From Neolewinella agarilytica (GTDB lineage Bacteria; Bacteroidota; Bacteroidia; Chitinophagales; Saprospiraceae), in NCBI RefSeq assembly GCF_900110645.1, contig NZ_FOFB01000005.1:62001-126000 (forward strand): a stretch of DNA of 64,000 nucleotides, given 5' to 3'. Positions 48,303 to 57,955 of the stretch are shown here, in pieces. The first letter of the stretch is position 1, and each line of letters starts with the position of its first letter. The notes beneath the pieces were generated by a model, which had not been told where the DNA came from, ran no database searches, and worked only from the letters and a program-made list of their open reading frames with translations. The position numbers and the translations under genes are program-made.

Positions 48303-49163
48303 ATGCGTTTATTCTCCTTGCTCTTAATCAGCCTTCTTTGCACCTGCGTCCGCGCCCAGGAAACCCGGCCGCCGAAAAACTATGCCGACAGCCTTGATTT
48401 TTCTGCTGCGCCCGCGAGAATCACTGCAAAATTGCCTTTGAGTGACCAACAAAATGAGGGGCGTTGGAAAATGGTTCGCAGCCTGAGTGAAGAGTTTCGC
48501 GGGAAGCGGTTGAACACAAAAAAGTGGTATCCCAATAATCCTAAATGGAAGGGGCGTCCACCTACCTACTTTCAGGGAGATAATGTATCCCTGGAGAACG
48601 GGGAACTGATCATTCGTGTCAATCAACACGGAGAGGAAGAATTGCCTGAAGAGTTCACGCACTCCACAGGCTTTATTAAGAGTAAACAAAAGATATTGTA
48701 CGGTTACATTGAAGCAGAGTTAAAACCAATGGATGCTCCCTGGGTCTCCGGCTTCTGGATGACTAATGTGAGCAAAGACTGGTGGACGGAGATTGACATC
48801 TGTGAAAATGCTCCCGGAGTGGAATGGAATCGCCATGACCTGAACTCCAACGTTCACGTTTTTCGGGCACCTCCCGGGAAAGGAGACGTGAAGAAGCACT
48901 TTTCCCGTTCACAGAAATACTATGTCCCTTTTGAATTGCAACAAGACTATCATGTGTGGGGGCTGGAGTGGAACAAAGAAGTAATCCGGTTTTTTCTGGA
49001 TGGTGTTTTGTTCAGAGAAGTGGAGAACACTCACTGGCATCAGCCATTAGAGATTAATCTGAATGCAGAGTCTAACAAATGGTTTGGAGCCTTGCCGGAC
49101 GATAATCGGCTGGATGGAAAAATGAAGGTGAAATATGTACGGGTTTGGCAAAAGAAGCCTTAA
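48303..49163 (+). CDS. Glycoside hydrolase family 16 enzyme
   Basis: A 286-residue secreted beta-glycanase. A short signal (FSLLLISLLCTCVRA) precedes a GH16 jelly roll with the active-site signature EIDICE (E163, D165, E168), following WMTNVSKDWWT and ahead of NAPGVEWNRHD. The long WYPNNPKWKGRPP loop recalls agarase/carrageenase-like GH16 enzymes rather than plain laminarinases; the substrate is inference. LCTCVRAQ in the signal peptide is encoded by a dispersed element. The gene lies ahead of a type IX cargo gene and a glycan-uptake pair, fitting polysaccharide use. Confidence 0.88.
   Translation: MRLFSLLLISLLCTCVRAQETRPPKNYADSLDFSAAPARITAKLPLSDQQNEGRWKMVRSLSEEFRGKRLNTKKWYPNNPKWKGRPPTYFQGDNVSLENGELIIRVNQHGEEELPEEFTHSTGFIKSKQKILYGYIEAELKPMDAPWVSGFWMTNVSKDWWTEIDICENAPGVEWNRHDLNSNVHVFRAPPGKGDVKKHFSRSQKYYVPFELQQDYHVWGLEWNKEVIRFFLDGVLFREVENTHWHQPLEINLNAESNKWFGALPDDNRLDGKMKVKYVRVWQKKP
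48314..48357 (-). repeat. Dispersed element, family 1, inside the GH16 signal-peptide coding region
   Basis: CTCCTTGCTCTTAATCA, spacer, TTTGCACCTGCGTCCGCGCC. Its right half encodes the C-region and cleavage site of the signal peptide. Confidence 0.78.
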
Positions 49164-49345
49164 CCTAAGGTATAGCGAGTTCCTTCTTCTGGCTTCATTC
49201 AGAACAAAATTTGCCTTCGCACGCTCGAAAAGTGAACTCGCAACAAGTCTAATGAACGTTCGTGGTAGGTTTTTAGAGAAAGGAAGTAGTCAGGGCCAGG
49301 TGCAATTGGTGATCATATCCAATTAAGACCGATCTTAGCCCTAAG

Positions 49346-50281
49346 ATGCATTATTTAAAAATACTATCGCTTTTATCTTTCGTCCTCATCGTTGATTTGC
49401 TGTCAGCCCAGGGGCAGTTCGCTCCACCGGGTGCAGAATGGTGCCTGCGGGGTTATGACGGTGAGGAAGAAACGATTGGTTTTGTGCTGGTTAAGTACGA
49501 GCGGGATACCCTGGTACGGGGTGTGCCGACAAAAATAATGAGTATCCGGTCGAAAAATCTGGCGCCAAGCGGGCTCGTGGATGGTTACTACTCCGGAGTG
49601 GAACTCATTCAGCATTCCCGTGATTCTGTTTTTTATTACGTCCCGGAAATATTGGACAGGGTCTTTCTTTTCAAGGAAAGCTATGAGCTGGGAGAGGAGA
49701 CTACTACCTGGCTGTATAACGAGCCTTTTAATGTTTTGGAGGTGGAGGAGACTGTGATTGACGGAGTGGAAATACCGGTTGCGAAGATGAATCTGCCTGC
49801 CTGGCTTGGCCGGGATCTTCCGGTAACGATGTACGGAGCTCTGGGGCCTGACCGGGGCTTTATGGAAAACTGGAGTTACTATCTGGATGGCCTCGGAGGG
49901 GTGGATATGGAGGCCTACCGGGCAAGCGACACGCCCGAAATAAAGATTGTGGCCCGGAGTCAGTGTTTTGCACTTATGGAACAGGAGGTGGAAAGGGTTA
50001 TTACCCGGGCAGGGGAGGATGAATGCTCGGTCGTTGCGTTCCCCAATCCGGTAGCTACCATTGATGAGTGGGTGAGGTTACGATTGGATTGCAGGGATTA
50101 CGTATCGGGTAATTTTCTGCTTAGAGTATACAGTGTTGACGGCAAGGAGGCGATGCCTCCTAAATGGTTGGGCTTTCTGCCTAATGATTTTGCCGTAGGA
50201 AGCTTAGCAAATGGTAAGTATATTGGTGTGATCAGCGGCGAGGGAGAGCGGTACACTTTCACATTTGTGAAAAACAGGTGA
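49346..50281 (+). CDS. Secreted protein with short type IX sorting tail
   Basis: A 311-residue protein with a signal peptide (ILSLLSFVLIVDLLSAQ) and a beta-rich body (GAEWCLRGYDGEEETIGFVLVKY). The C-terminal sorting-like tail begins CSVVAFPNPVATIDEWVRLR and closes with LANGKYIGVISGEGERYTFTFVK, matching the general type A sorting-domain pattern of type IX cargo. I do not recognise the central domain. It sits between the GH16 enzyme and GlgX. No promoter was identified. Confidence 0.72.
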   Translation: MHYLKILSLLSFVLIVDLLSAQGQFAPPGAEWCLRGYDGEEETIGFVLVKYERDTLVRGVPTKIMSIRSKNLAPSGLVDGYYSGVELIQHSRDSVFYYVPEILDRVFLFKESYELGEETTTWLYNEPFNVLEVEETVIDGVEIPVAKMNLPAWLGRDLPVTMYGALGPDRGFMENWSYYLDGLGGVDMEAYRASDTPEIKIVARSQCFALMEQEVERVITRAGEDECSVVAFPNPVATIDEWVRLRLDCRDYVSGNFLLRVYSVDGKEAMPPKWLGFLPNDFAVGSLANGKYIGVISGEGERYTFTFVKNR

Positions 50282-50368
50282 CCCGTGAGTCTATCCGGGG
50301 CTAAAAAGAAACCCGGGCCCCTTGTCTTGAAAGTAAACCTTTCCCTGACGGATCGGTTACTTCAAACT

Positions 50369-52645
50369 ATGAGTAAGAACACACCAATTTGTGACCAGCA
50401 GGAAATTAACGCCTACGGCGTTTTTGGTGATATTGAGGTATGGCCCGGTAAGCCGTACCCTCAGGGGGCTACCTGGTCGGAAGAAGGAGTGAACTTTGCG
50501 GTCTTTAGTGGAAACGCAACCCGGGTAGACCTTTGTCTTTTCCGGGAGTCCGACCCGAGCGAAGAGGTTTACCGTATTCAGATGATGGAACAGACAGATA
50601 TGATCTGGCATTGTTTCATTCCCAAGCTTGCTACCGGCTGGCGTTATGGTTTTCGTGCTCATGGAGAGTGGAACCCGCGGGCGGGACTACTTTTCAACCC
50701 GAATAAGCTATTAATCGATCCTTTTACCAAGGCAATTGATGGAAATATTGAATGGCATGATGCCATGTTTCCGTACCCCATCCATGATCCGGCCGAAGAC
50801 CGTTATCTGACGATGGATACGTTGGACTCCGGTCCGTACATTACTAAGGGTGTTGTGATCGACCCATCGTACGACTGGGAAGGGGATAAGTTGCCAGAGC
50901 ACCCGATGCACCGAACGGTGATTTATGAAGCTCACGTAAAGGGGCTAACCCAAACCCATCCGGATTTACCGGAAGAACTACGGGGAACTTATGCCGGCCT
51001 TGCCCATCCGTCTATTATCGAATATCTTAAAAATCTTGGGGTAACGGCCATAGAACTGATGCCCATTCACCATTTCGTCCAGGACGAAAGATTGGTGAAG
51101 ATGGGACTTCGCAACTATTGGGGGTATAATACACTAAGCTTCTTTGCCCCTCATGCAGATTATGCTGCTTCAGGCAGCGCCGGCGGGCAGGTTCGGGAGT
51201 TTAAAGACATGGTTAAGAAGCTGCACAAAGCAGGTCTGGAGGTTATTCTGGACGTGGTATACAACCATACTGCCGAAGGAAACCACTACGGTCCGATGCT
51301 GGGAATGAAGGGGCTGGATAATGCTACCTACTATCGCCTGAAAAGCGATGAGCCGCAGTATTATATGGACTACACGGGGACGGGCAACACCGTGAATATG
51401 ACCAGTGTGCGGAGCCTGCAGTTAGTGATGGACAGTCTGCGTTACTGGGTAACGGAAATGCACGTTGACGGTTTCAGGTTTGATCTGGCCAGTGCACTGG
51501 CCCGGGGGCTTTTCGAAGTTGGAAGGCTGAGTACTTTTCTGGACACTATTCATCAGGACCCGGTAATCAGTCAGGTAAAGCTCATCGCGGAGCCATGGGA
51601 CGTTGGCCCGGGGGGCTATCAAGTGGGTAACTTTCCCGTCTTATGGTCAGAATGGAACGGGAAATACCGGGACAGCGTCCGGTCATTCTGGAGAGGGGAC
51701 GATACGGGGGTAGCGGAGCTTGCCTACCGATTAAGTGGCTCTTCTGATCTTTACGAGCTTAGCGGCCGTCGACCTTCAGCCAGCATCAATTTTGTAACGG
51801 CACATGATGGATTTACGTTGCGGGATCTTTACTCCTACAACGAAAAGCACAATGAGGCTAATGGGGAAGGCAACCGGGACGGAGATAACAATAACCACAG
51901 CTGGAACTGTGGGGTAGAGGGCCCGACTGATGATCCGGAGATCAACAAACTTCGTTTGCGAATGCAGCGAAATATGCTTTCGACGCTTTTGTTGAGTCAG
52001 GGAGTACCCATGATTACGATGGGGGATGAGTACGGAAGAACTCAGATGGGGAATAACAATGCTTACTGCCAGGATAACGAAATCAGCTGGTTCAACTGGG
52101 ACTGGACGGCGGAACAACGGGCGTTGCATTCTTTTACCCGAAAAATGATTAGTCTCCGGATGGATAACCCCATATTCCACCGTCGACGTTTCTTTGACGG
52201 CCATACCATCCATGATTCGGATATTGGTGACATCCTATGGGTTAGTCCCTCCGGGAAAGAGATGTCTGAAGAAGAATGGAACAGTACGAATACCCGTGCC
52301 ATGGGGATGATCCTCAATGGAGAAGGAATGGTTGAGTTTGATGAAAGGGGGAGACGAATCAAAGACGATATTTTCCTCGTTATCCTGAATGGCTGGTGGG
52401 AAGGAGTGGATTTCACCCTTCCGGGCGTAAAGGAATTCACCATTTGGGAACAAATCGTTCATACGGATAGCAGTGAGCTTTCCCAAAACCTGGAGGTGAA
52501 GGCAAAAGAAGGCTTTTTGCTTGGCCCCCGCAGTCTTTCGGTGTTTAGACTGAAAGCCCGGAAGGCAAATCGTACTTCTGAGGGTAAACGTCGGGTCACC
52601 ATTGTCGATCAGGTTCGTCGATTGTGGGATATGATTCAGGAGTAG
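50369..52645 (+). CDS. glgX: Glycogen debranching enzyme (GlgX/isoamylase type)
   Basis: A 758-residue GH13 enzyme that hydrolyses alpha-1,6 branches of glycogen-type glucans in the cytosol. An N-terminal CBM48 domain (ATWSEEGVNFAVFSGNATRV) precedes the barrel. The four GH13 regions are DVVYNHT, the nucleophile Asp in DGFRFDLASAL, the acid Glu in LIAEPWDVGPGGYQ, and TAHDGFTLRD. NEANGEGNRDGDNNNHSWNC is typical of GlgX. The frame opens at a GTG 28 codons upstream, directly after the preceding gene; the Met before SKNTPICDQ is preferred because homologues start near there. The gene may overlap functionally with trehalose and glycogen storage. Confidence 0.93.
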   Translation: MSKNTPICDQQEINAYGVFGDIEVWPGKPYPQGATWSEEGVNFAVFSGNATRVDLCLFRESDPSEEVYRIQMMEQTDMIWHCFIPKLATGWRYGFRAHGEWNPRAGLLFNPNKLLIDPFTKAIDGNIEWHDAMFPYPIHDPAEDRYLTMDTLDSGPYITKGVVIDPSYDWEGDKLPEHPMHRTVIYEAHVKGLTQTHPDLPEELRGTYAGLAHPSIIEYLKNLGVTAIELMPIHHFVQDERLVKMGLRNYWGYNTLSFFAPHADYAASGSAGGQVREFKDMVKKLHKAGLEVILDVVYNHTAEGNHYGPMLGMKGLDNATYYRLKSDEPQYYMDYTGTGNTVNMTSVRSLQLVMDSLRYWVTEMHVDGFRFDLASALARGLFEVGRLSTFLDTIHQDPVISQVKLIAEPWDVGPGGYQVGNFPVLWSEWNGKYRDSVRSFWRGDDTGVAELAYRLSGSSDLYELSGRRPSASINFVTAHDGFTLRDLYSYNEKHNEANGEGNRDGDNNNHSWNCGVEGPTDDPEINKLRLRMQRNMLSTLLLSQGVPMITMGDEYGRTQMGNNNAYCQDNEISWFNWDWTAEQRALHSFTRKMISLRMDNPIFHRRRFFDGHTIHDSDIGDILWVSPSGKEMSEEEWNSTNTRAMGMILNGEGMVEFDERGRRIKDDIFLVILNGWWEGVDFTLPGVKEFTIWEQIVHTDSSELSQNLEVKAKEGFLLGPRSLSVFRLKARKANRTSEGKRRVTIVDQVRRLWDMIQE

Positions 52646-52668
52646 TGGCGTAAAAAAAGCTATTCAGA

Positions 52669-52694
52669 CCATTTATTGTTTGTATCATAAATGG
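52669..52694 (+). terminator. Weak hairpin after glgX
   Basis: CCATTTAT pairs with ATAAATGG, followed by CCTTTCCC. The stem is short and AT-rich with no T-run, so it is only a possible transcript end. Confidence 0.3.
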
Positions 52695-52743
52695 CCTTTC
52701 CCGCGTGGAAATGGCTGGGGTTTAGTGTGTGATGAAGGGTGTT

Positions 52744-52766
52744 TTTATCGGCTCTGGACCGATAAA
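52744..52766. promoter_or_regulatory. Inverted repeat TTTATCGG-7-CCGATAAA upstream of susC
   Basis: Perfect 8-base arms around a 7-base spacer, about 160 bases before the SusC-type ATG. It could be an operator for the uptake operon. No regulator gene is adjacent. Confidence 0.4.
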
Positions 52767-52926
52767 TATCCAGTAAAAGCAAGGGTTGACCATTTGTTCT
52801 ACTTTCAGGACCATGCGTAGCGTTATGGAGAAATTCTTAGCTCCACATTTGTAATGTCCGGAAGGAACATTATTAACGGCTGTCAGAACTAAAGGCCGTT
52901 CAACACTCACACTTAACTAGTTTATC

Positions 52927-55900
52927 ATGCTAAGAAACCTTACTAAACTAACCCGTTACCGAGGGATTCCCGCGATCGCACTACTATTGCTGTTTTGCGG
53001 CTTTGGTGGTTCGGTCTTCGGTCAACTTACCGTTGCGGGAACCATAATCTCAGACGAGGGAGACCCACTAATTGGGGTTACGATTCGGGTAAAAGACAAT
53101 CTTACTACTGGTACAGTAACGGATTTTGATGGAAAATACTCCATTACCGTTCCCGGAGGAGATAGTGAATTGCTACTTTCTTACACAGGCTACACCAGCC
53201 AGACAATTAAGGTTAACAACCGAACAACCATCGATGTTACGATGGAAACGGATGCGGAAACGCTTGATGAGGTGGTAGTTGTTGGCTACGGTTATGTTGA
53301 TAAAAAAGACCTTACGGGCTCCGTTACTACCGTGAAAGGAGAAGATCTTACCCGGGTACAATCCATCGGCTTTGAGCAAGGTCTTGCTGCACAAGCAGCG
53401 GGTGTTCAGATAACAACCTCCCAGGGTGGCCCGGGTGCTTCGGCAACGATCCGTATTCGGGGAGGTACTTCGATTACGGCATCCAATGATCCACTATACG
53501 TCATTGATGGTTTCCCCCTGCTTGGTGGTTCCTCCGGGGCAAATGCTGGTCCGGGGTCTCAGTCTGAAAGTCCGCTTTCAACCATTAATCCGAATGATAT
53601 TGAGTCAATTGAGGTACTAAAAGATGCTTCTTCGACGGCTATTTACGGAAGCCGGGGAGCAAACGGTGTAATTTTGATTACCACCAAAAAGGGAAAGGAA
53701 GGACGTGCACAGCTTACTTACAGCAACTCGGTTGGTGTTGGAGAACTGTCACGAACGATTGATATTCTCTCTCCTCAGGAGTACGTTGATTTCTGGAATG
53801 AGTACCACACTTTCGGCATTGTCAACTTCGGTAACCGTGACCTCGCTTACCGGGATGATCTTGGCAACGATCTGGATTTAGGAGACCCCGAAAGCGGTTT
53901 GATCGTGACGAACTGGCGGGATAAAATTTTCCGTAACTCTTTTACACAACGCCATAACCTTAACATAAATGGCGGAAGTGACCGTACACGTTACAACGCT
54001 TCTTTTGGGTACAGCGATGACCAGGGTATTCTGGAAGGTTCTTTCTACAAGCGCTATTCCTCCAATATCAACGTAACGCAGGAGTTAGCCAATAACCTGA
54101 GTGCAGGCATCAACATCAATGCCGGATTCATTGACCGCGGCGGACCAGTAACCGCGGGAGGTAATGCGGGCGGTAGCGCCCAGGCGAGTGTTCTGACCCA
54201 GATTCTTCTGTTTACGCCCGTTCAGGGACGTATTCGCTACGAAGATGCTGAATATGACGAAGACGGCATTTTGCTGAGCGTACGGGATGGAGCAGCCTTT
54301 AACCCACAGGCACAGATTGAGCGTACGCACAACTTTGGCAACACAGTCAACGGTTTTGGTAATGCTTACCTCCAGTACAATTTCAGTGACCATCTTTCTG
54401 TCAAGTCCTCTTTCGGTGGTAATTACTACAACGTTAATAACGAAGGGGTATACCCTAGTGATTTTGGTTGGTCAAGAGCCGTTGGTGGCATTGCCTTCAC
54501 GGGCCTTTTCCGCCGCTACGGTTGGCTGAATGAGAACACAGTCTCTTACCGGAACACCTTCGGAATACATAGCCTTAACGCAGTAGCGGGTTACACGCAG
54601 CAAGGAAGCACAAACCGAAACCTGAGTACGAGTTCTCAGGATTTTGCCTTGCCAGGAGTAGATATTGACGCCCTGAATTCTGCAGGACTTACCCTTCCGG
54701 TTAACTCTGGTAAATCTGTTTGGGGTTTACGTTCCTGGTTAGGTCGGATCAACTACACCCTCAACGATAAGTACCTCATTACTCTTAGTGCCCGGGCAGA
54801 CGGTTCCAGCCGATTCGCAGAAGGTAATAAATGGGGCTTCTTCCCCTCAGGTGCTATTAGCTGGCGTGTAAGCCAGGAGCCATTCCTGAAGGACAGCAAG
54901 GTGATCAGTAACCTGAAGTTGCGCGCAACCTACGGTGTGTCTGGTAATAACGGTATTGGAGAATACAGATCATTAGCTGCTTACCAGCCATCCCGGGCAG
55001 TGATTAACGGAGAGTTGGCCGCAGGTGCCCGTGTTAACCAGCTGGGTAACACAGACCTGACCTGGGAAACTACCGCACAAACGGATGTTGGCTTTGAGTT
55101 AGGGCTGTTTCAAAACCGCCTGACCTTCGACTTTGACTACTACATCAAAACAACTACTGATCTGCTTCTACAGGTGCCACTTCCTCCGGAAACCGGCTTC
55201 ACCAGTGCGTTGCAGAACTTTGGAGAGGTAGAAAACAAAGGGGTAGAATTGGCTCTGAACGCTACTCCGGTTGATAAGGGTGACTTTAGCTGGAATTTCC
55301 GGATTAACGTCTCTCAGAATAGAAACCAGGTACTTGACATCGGCAATGCTGACTTCATTCTCGCTACATCACCTGGTGCCAATGAGAACGATTTCATCGT
55401 ACGGGTTGGGGAGCCCATCGGAAGCTTTTACGGCTACGTTACCGACGGTATCTACAACTACAGCGACTTCCCCATTTTTGATGGGTTGTCTACTCAGGAG
55501 GCAGCGGACATTATTCGCAATGACGAAAATGGCCAGTTCTGGGATAACTTCTACGAACTTCGGGAAGGAACCGTAACGCGGGCAGGTTCTGCCCAGTACC
55601 GCCCAGGTATGGTGAAACTGAAGGATATTGCCAGCCTTGATGAAAACGGTAACCGCATTATGGTGCCCGATGGTGTGGTGGATCAGACGGACCGTACGAT
55701 TCTTGGTAATGCTCAGCCCGATTGGTATGGTGGCATCACCAATGATTTCAAGTACAAGAATTTTGACCTGTCATTCCTCTTTCAGTTTTCTATCGGAAAC
55801 GAGGTATACAACAACAACATCACAAGAGGCTCAGCAACGGCCATTGCCACGTACAATAAACTTGGATTTATCCGTGACCGTTGGACGCTCGATAACCCCG

Positions 55901-56211
55901 ACACAGACATTCCCGGCATTTGGGGCTATACTGATGGTGGGGTAAACCGGGAGCTTATCAGTACTTTCATTGAAGACGGCTCTTTCCTGCGTCTGGCAAA
56001 TGTGACCCTGGGCTACCGCCTTCCTCGTGGATTTGGTTCGACTAAGAATGCCCGCATTTTTGCTGCCGTGGATAATGCATTCCTTCTATCTGATTACACG
56101 GGCTACGACCCTGAAGTTAGCATTGGAAACAATCCGCTTACGCCCGGAGTGGATAGCGATAGCTACCCCCGCCAGCGTACTTACCGTGCTGGTTTAAGCG
56201 TAACCTTCTAA
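52927..56211 (+). CDS. SusC/RagA-type TonB-dependent outer-membrane transporter
   Basis: A 1,094-residue TonB-linked receptor that imports glycans or peptides together with its SusD-like lid. An N-terminal signal (AIALLLLFCGFGGSVFGQ) precedes a carboxypeptidase-regulatory-like domain at about 35-110 (DEGDPLIGVTIRVKDNLTTG). The family's TonB-box-like linker DEVVVVGYG follows. The plug domain includes GAAGVQIT-like sequence (AAQAAGVQITTSQGGPGASA), YGSRGANGVILITTKKG and the long barrel to a terminal strand (RTYRAGLSVTF). The SusD gene follows after a 70-base gap holding a strong hairpin. No sensor/regulator is encoded near it. Confidence 0.95.
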   Translation: MLRNLTKLTRYRGIPAIALLLLFCGFGGSVFGQLTVAGTIISDEGDPLIGVTIRVKDNLTTGTVTDFDGKYSITVPGGDSELLLSYTGYTSQTIKVNNRTTIDVTMETDAETLDEVVVVGYGYVDKKDLTGSVTTVKGEDLTRVQSIGFEQGLAAQAAGVQITTSQGGPGASATIRIRGGTSITASNDPLYVIDGFPLLGGSSGANAGPGSQSESPLSTINPNDIESIEVLKDASSTAIYGSRGANGVILITTKKGKEGRAQLTYSNSVGVGELSRTIDILSPQEYVDFWNEYHTFGIVNFGNRDLAYRDDLGNDLDLGDPESGLIVTNWRDKIFRNSFTQRHNLNINGGSDRTRYNASFGYSDDQGILEGSFYKRYSSNINVTQELANNLSAGININAGFIDRGGPVTAGGNAGGSAQASVLTQILLFTPVQGRIRYEDAEYDEDGILLSVRDGAAFNPQAQIERTHNFGNTVNGFGNAYLQYNFSDHLSVKSSFGGNYYNVNNEGVYPSDFGWSRAVGGIAFTGLFRRYGWLNENTVSYRNTFGIHSLNAVAGYTQQGSTNRNLSTSSQDFALPGVDIDALNSAGLTLPVNSGKSVWGLRSWLGRINYTLNDKYLITLSARADGSSRFAEGNKWGFFPSGAISWRVSQEPFLKDSKVISNLKLRATYGVSGNNGIGEYRSLAAYQPSRAVINGELAAGARVNQLGNTDLTWETTAQTDVGFELGLFQNRLTFDFDYYIKTTTDLLLQVPLPPETGFTSALQNFGEVENKGVELALNATPVDKGDFSWNFRINVSQNRNQVLDIGNADFILATSPGANENDFIVRVGEPIGSFYGYVTDGIYNYSDFPIFDGLSTQEAADIIRNDENGQFWDNFYELREGTVTRAGSAQYRPGMVKLKDIASLDENGNRIMVPDGVVDQTDRTILGNAQPDWYGGITNDFKYKNFDLSFLFQFSIGNEVYNNNITRGSATAIATYNKLGFIRDRWTLDNPDTDIPGIWGYTDGGVNRELISTFIEDGSFLRLANVTLGYRLPRGFGSTKNARIFAAVDNAFLLSDYTGYDPEVSIGNNPLTPGVDSDSYPRQRTYRAGLSVTF

Positions 56212-56230
56212 TTCACTCTGAAACTATCAA

Positions 56231-56262
56231 CCCGCTTCGGTAACAGCTGTTGCCGGAGCGGG
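56231..56262 (+). other. Strong hairpin between susC and susD-type genes
   Basis: A 32-base palindrome; 16 base pairs with two G-U wobbles (CCCGCTTCGGTAACAG / CTGTTGCCGGAGCGGG). No T-run follows, so it is unlikely to be a full terminator. It may set differing amounts of the two mRNA segments. Confidence 0.6.
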
Positions 56263-56281
56263 CACTTTCAAATATTTAAGC

Positions 56282-57817
56282 ATGCAAATCAAATTTAAAT
56301 TTCTTTGGTTGCTGGCCTTACCGTTGCTGATCACATTGCCTTCGTGCGACGAAGATCTGCTTACGGAGTCCCCAACCAATTTCCTTTCCCCGGTAAACTT
56401 TTACCGGAACTCTTCTGATGCTCAAATTGCCCTGAATGGCTTGTACGCAGGCCAACAACGAATTCAGGGGTACTCTGGTGGAGACGCCGGTGTTGCTCTT
56501 CTGTGGGGTATGCACGGCGCTGACGAAATCGTCGTTCCACCATGGACGCCACCTGGCCGCAGAACACTCTTCCTGTTCTCCGCCACTCCAAGTCTGGATG
56601 TTTTCTTCAATGTTTACTCTCGCCACTACCAGGAAATTAACCGTGCAAACACAGTTATTGACCAGGTGACGGCCATGACGGAAGACAAAATCAACGATGA
56701 AGACCGTGCCCGTATCCTGGCGGAAGCCAAGGCACTTCGGGGTAGCTTTTATTTCAACATGGTCCGGATCTACAACCGCCTTCCCCTGGTTGTTGAAGAG
56801 CGGGTCAATCTGGAAAACCTGGAGTTTACGCAATCAGAACCTGAGGTGATTTACGCGCAGATTATTGACGACCTCACTACTGCCATTGCTGACCTCGAGG
56901 AGTTCGGTGCATCCGGCCAGTTATCTAAAGGAGCCGTGCAGGCGCTTCTGGGTAAAGTTTACCTTCAAATGGCGGGTATCCCACTGAATCAGACTGATAA
57001 ATACGCCCTTGCTGCTGAGCAGTTCAAAGACGTTATTGACAGCGATGTTTATTCTCTGGAAGAAGACTTTCAACAAGTTTTCGACCTCGACAACGAGCTA
57101 AACGAAGAGATGGTCTGGGTCGTTGAGCACGATGCTCCTGGCCAAACGATCGACGGTACTCAAAACTCTAACCTCGGTAGCTTCATGGGGCCTCACGGTT
57201 CGCTGAACGACGGTGGTGGTTGGGGTACCGCCTGGTCAATGACCGATCTGGAACTGGCTTACGATCGGGATGACACCCGTCGCCGGGTAACGATCGCTTA
57301 CGGTAATGCACCTAACGTTATGGACAGCGTACGTGGCCCTAACCAGTTCAAGCCCTGGAAATGGCAAAAGCCTGCAGGCCAGGCCTGGGGTAATGATACT
57401 CCCTTCGATTATGCTTACATCCGTTACGCCGAAGTACTGCTGGGCTATGCTGAAGCTCACGCTCAGGCAAACGGTAGTGTTACCACCGAAGCATTGGATG
57501 CCATTAATCAGGTACGTGCTCGTGCCCGTGGCGACAACAACCCCGAAACTGCGGTGGTGGATATTCAGCCCGGGCTTTCAATCGCTGAATTCATCGATGT
57601 AATTGACAACGAACGCTACCTCGAACTGGCCTTCGAAGGCCACCGCAAAGGTGATTTGATCAGGTGGGGACGCCTGGTGGATCGTATGAATAACCTGACT
57701 CCACAAACAGCTGTTTGGCCGGGACTGCCAGAGGCAGAGCCGCATGAAATTTTCTGGCCCATCCCACAAGGGGTTCTGGATGTAAATCCACAAATGGAAC
57801 AGAACCCAGGTTGGTAA
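56282..57817 (+). CDS. SusD/RagB-type glycan-binding lipoprotein
   Basis: A 511-residue outer-membrane lipoprotein (LLALPLLITLPSC, lipid Cys near 22) that caps the SusC-like channel and binds ligand. It has the TPR-containing SusD fold: ESPTNFLSPVNFYRNSSDAQIALNGLYAG at the start, EAKALRGSFYFNMVRIYNRLPLV in the middle and NERYLELAFEGHRKGDLIRW with PIPQGVLDVNPQMEQNPGW at the end, all signatures of the family. The ligand cannot be told from sequence. A terminator lies 35 bases downstream, so the operon is just the pair. Confidence 0.95.
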   Translation: MQIKFKFLWLLALPLLITLPSCDEDLLTESPTNFLSPVNFYRNSSDAQIALNGLYAGQQRIQGYSGGDAGVALLWGMHGADEIVVPPWTPPGRRTLFLFSATPSLDVFFNVYSRHYQEINRANTVIDQVTAMTEDKINDEDRARILAEAKALRGSFYFNMVRIYNRLPLVVEERVNLENLEFTQSEPEVIYAQIIDDLTTAIADLEEFGASGQLSKGAVQALLGKVYLQMAGIPLNQTDKYALAAEQFKDVIDSDVYSLEEDFQQVFDLDNELNEEMVWVVEHDAPGQTIDGTQNSNLGSFMGPHGSLNDGGGWGTAWSMTDLELAYDRDDTRRRVTIAYGNAPNVMDSVRGPNQFKPWKWQKPAGQAWGNDTPFDYAYIRYAEVLLGYAEAHAQANGSVTTEALDAINQVRARARGDNNPETAVVDIQPGLSIAEFIDVIDNERYLELAFEGHRKGDLIRWGRLVDRMNNLTPQTAVWPGLPEAEPHEIFWPIPQGVLDVNPQMEQNPGW

Positions 57818-57851
57818 ACTCAATAGTTTTTTAAACCGATTAAGTGATAAG

Positions 57852-57888
57852 GGTCCCAGTAAATTTTTACAATTTGCTGGGACCTTTT
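57852..57888 (+). terminator. Intrinsic terminator after the susC-susD pair
   Basis: GGTCCCAG pairs with CTGGGACC, extended by AAATT/AATTT pairing inside, followed by TTTTCG. It marks the end of the SusC/SusD transcript. Confidence 0.75.
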
Positions 57889-57955
57889 CGTATAGTTACA
57901 GGCTAAGTATCTTTCGGACATCCATAGTTCATTTATTATTCAACATCCGTTCTAC

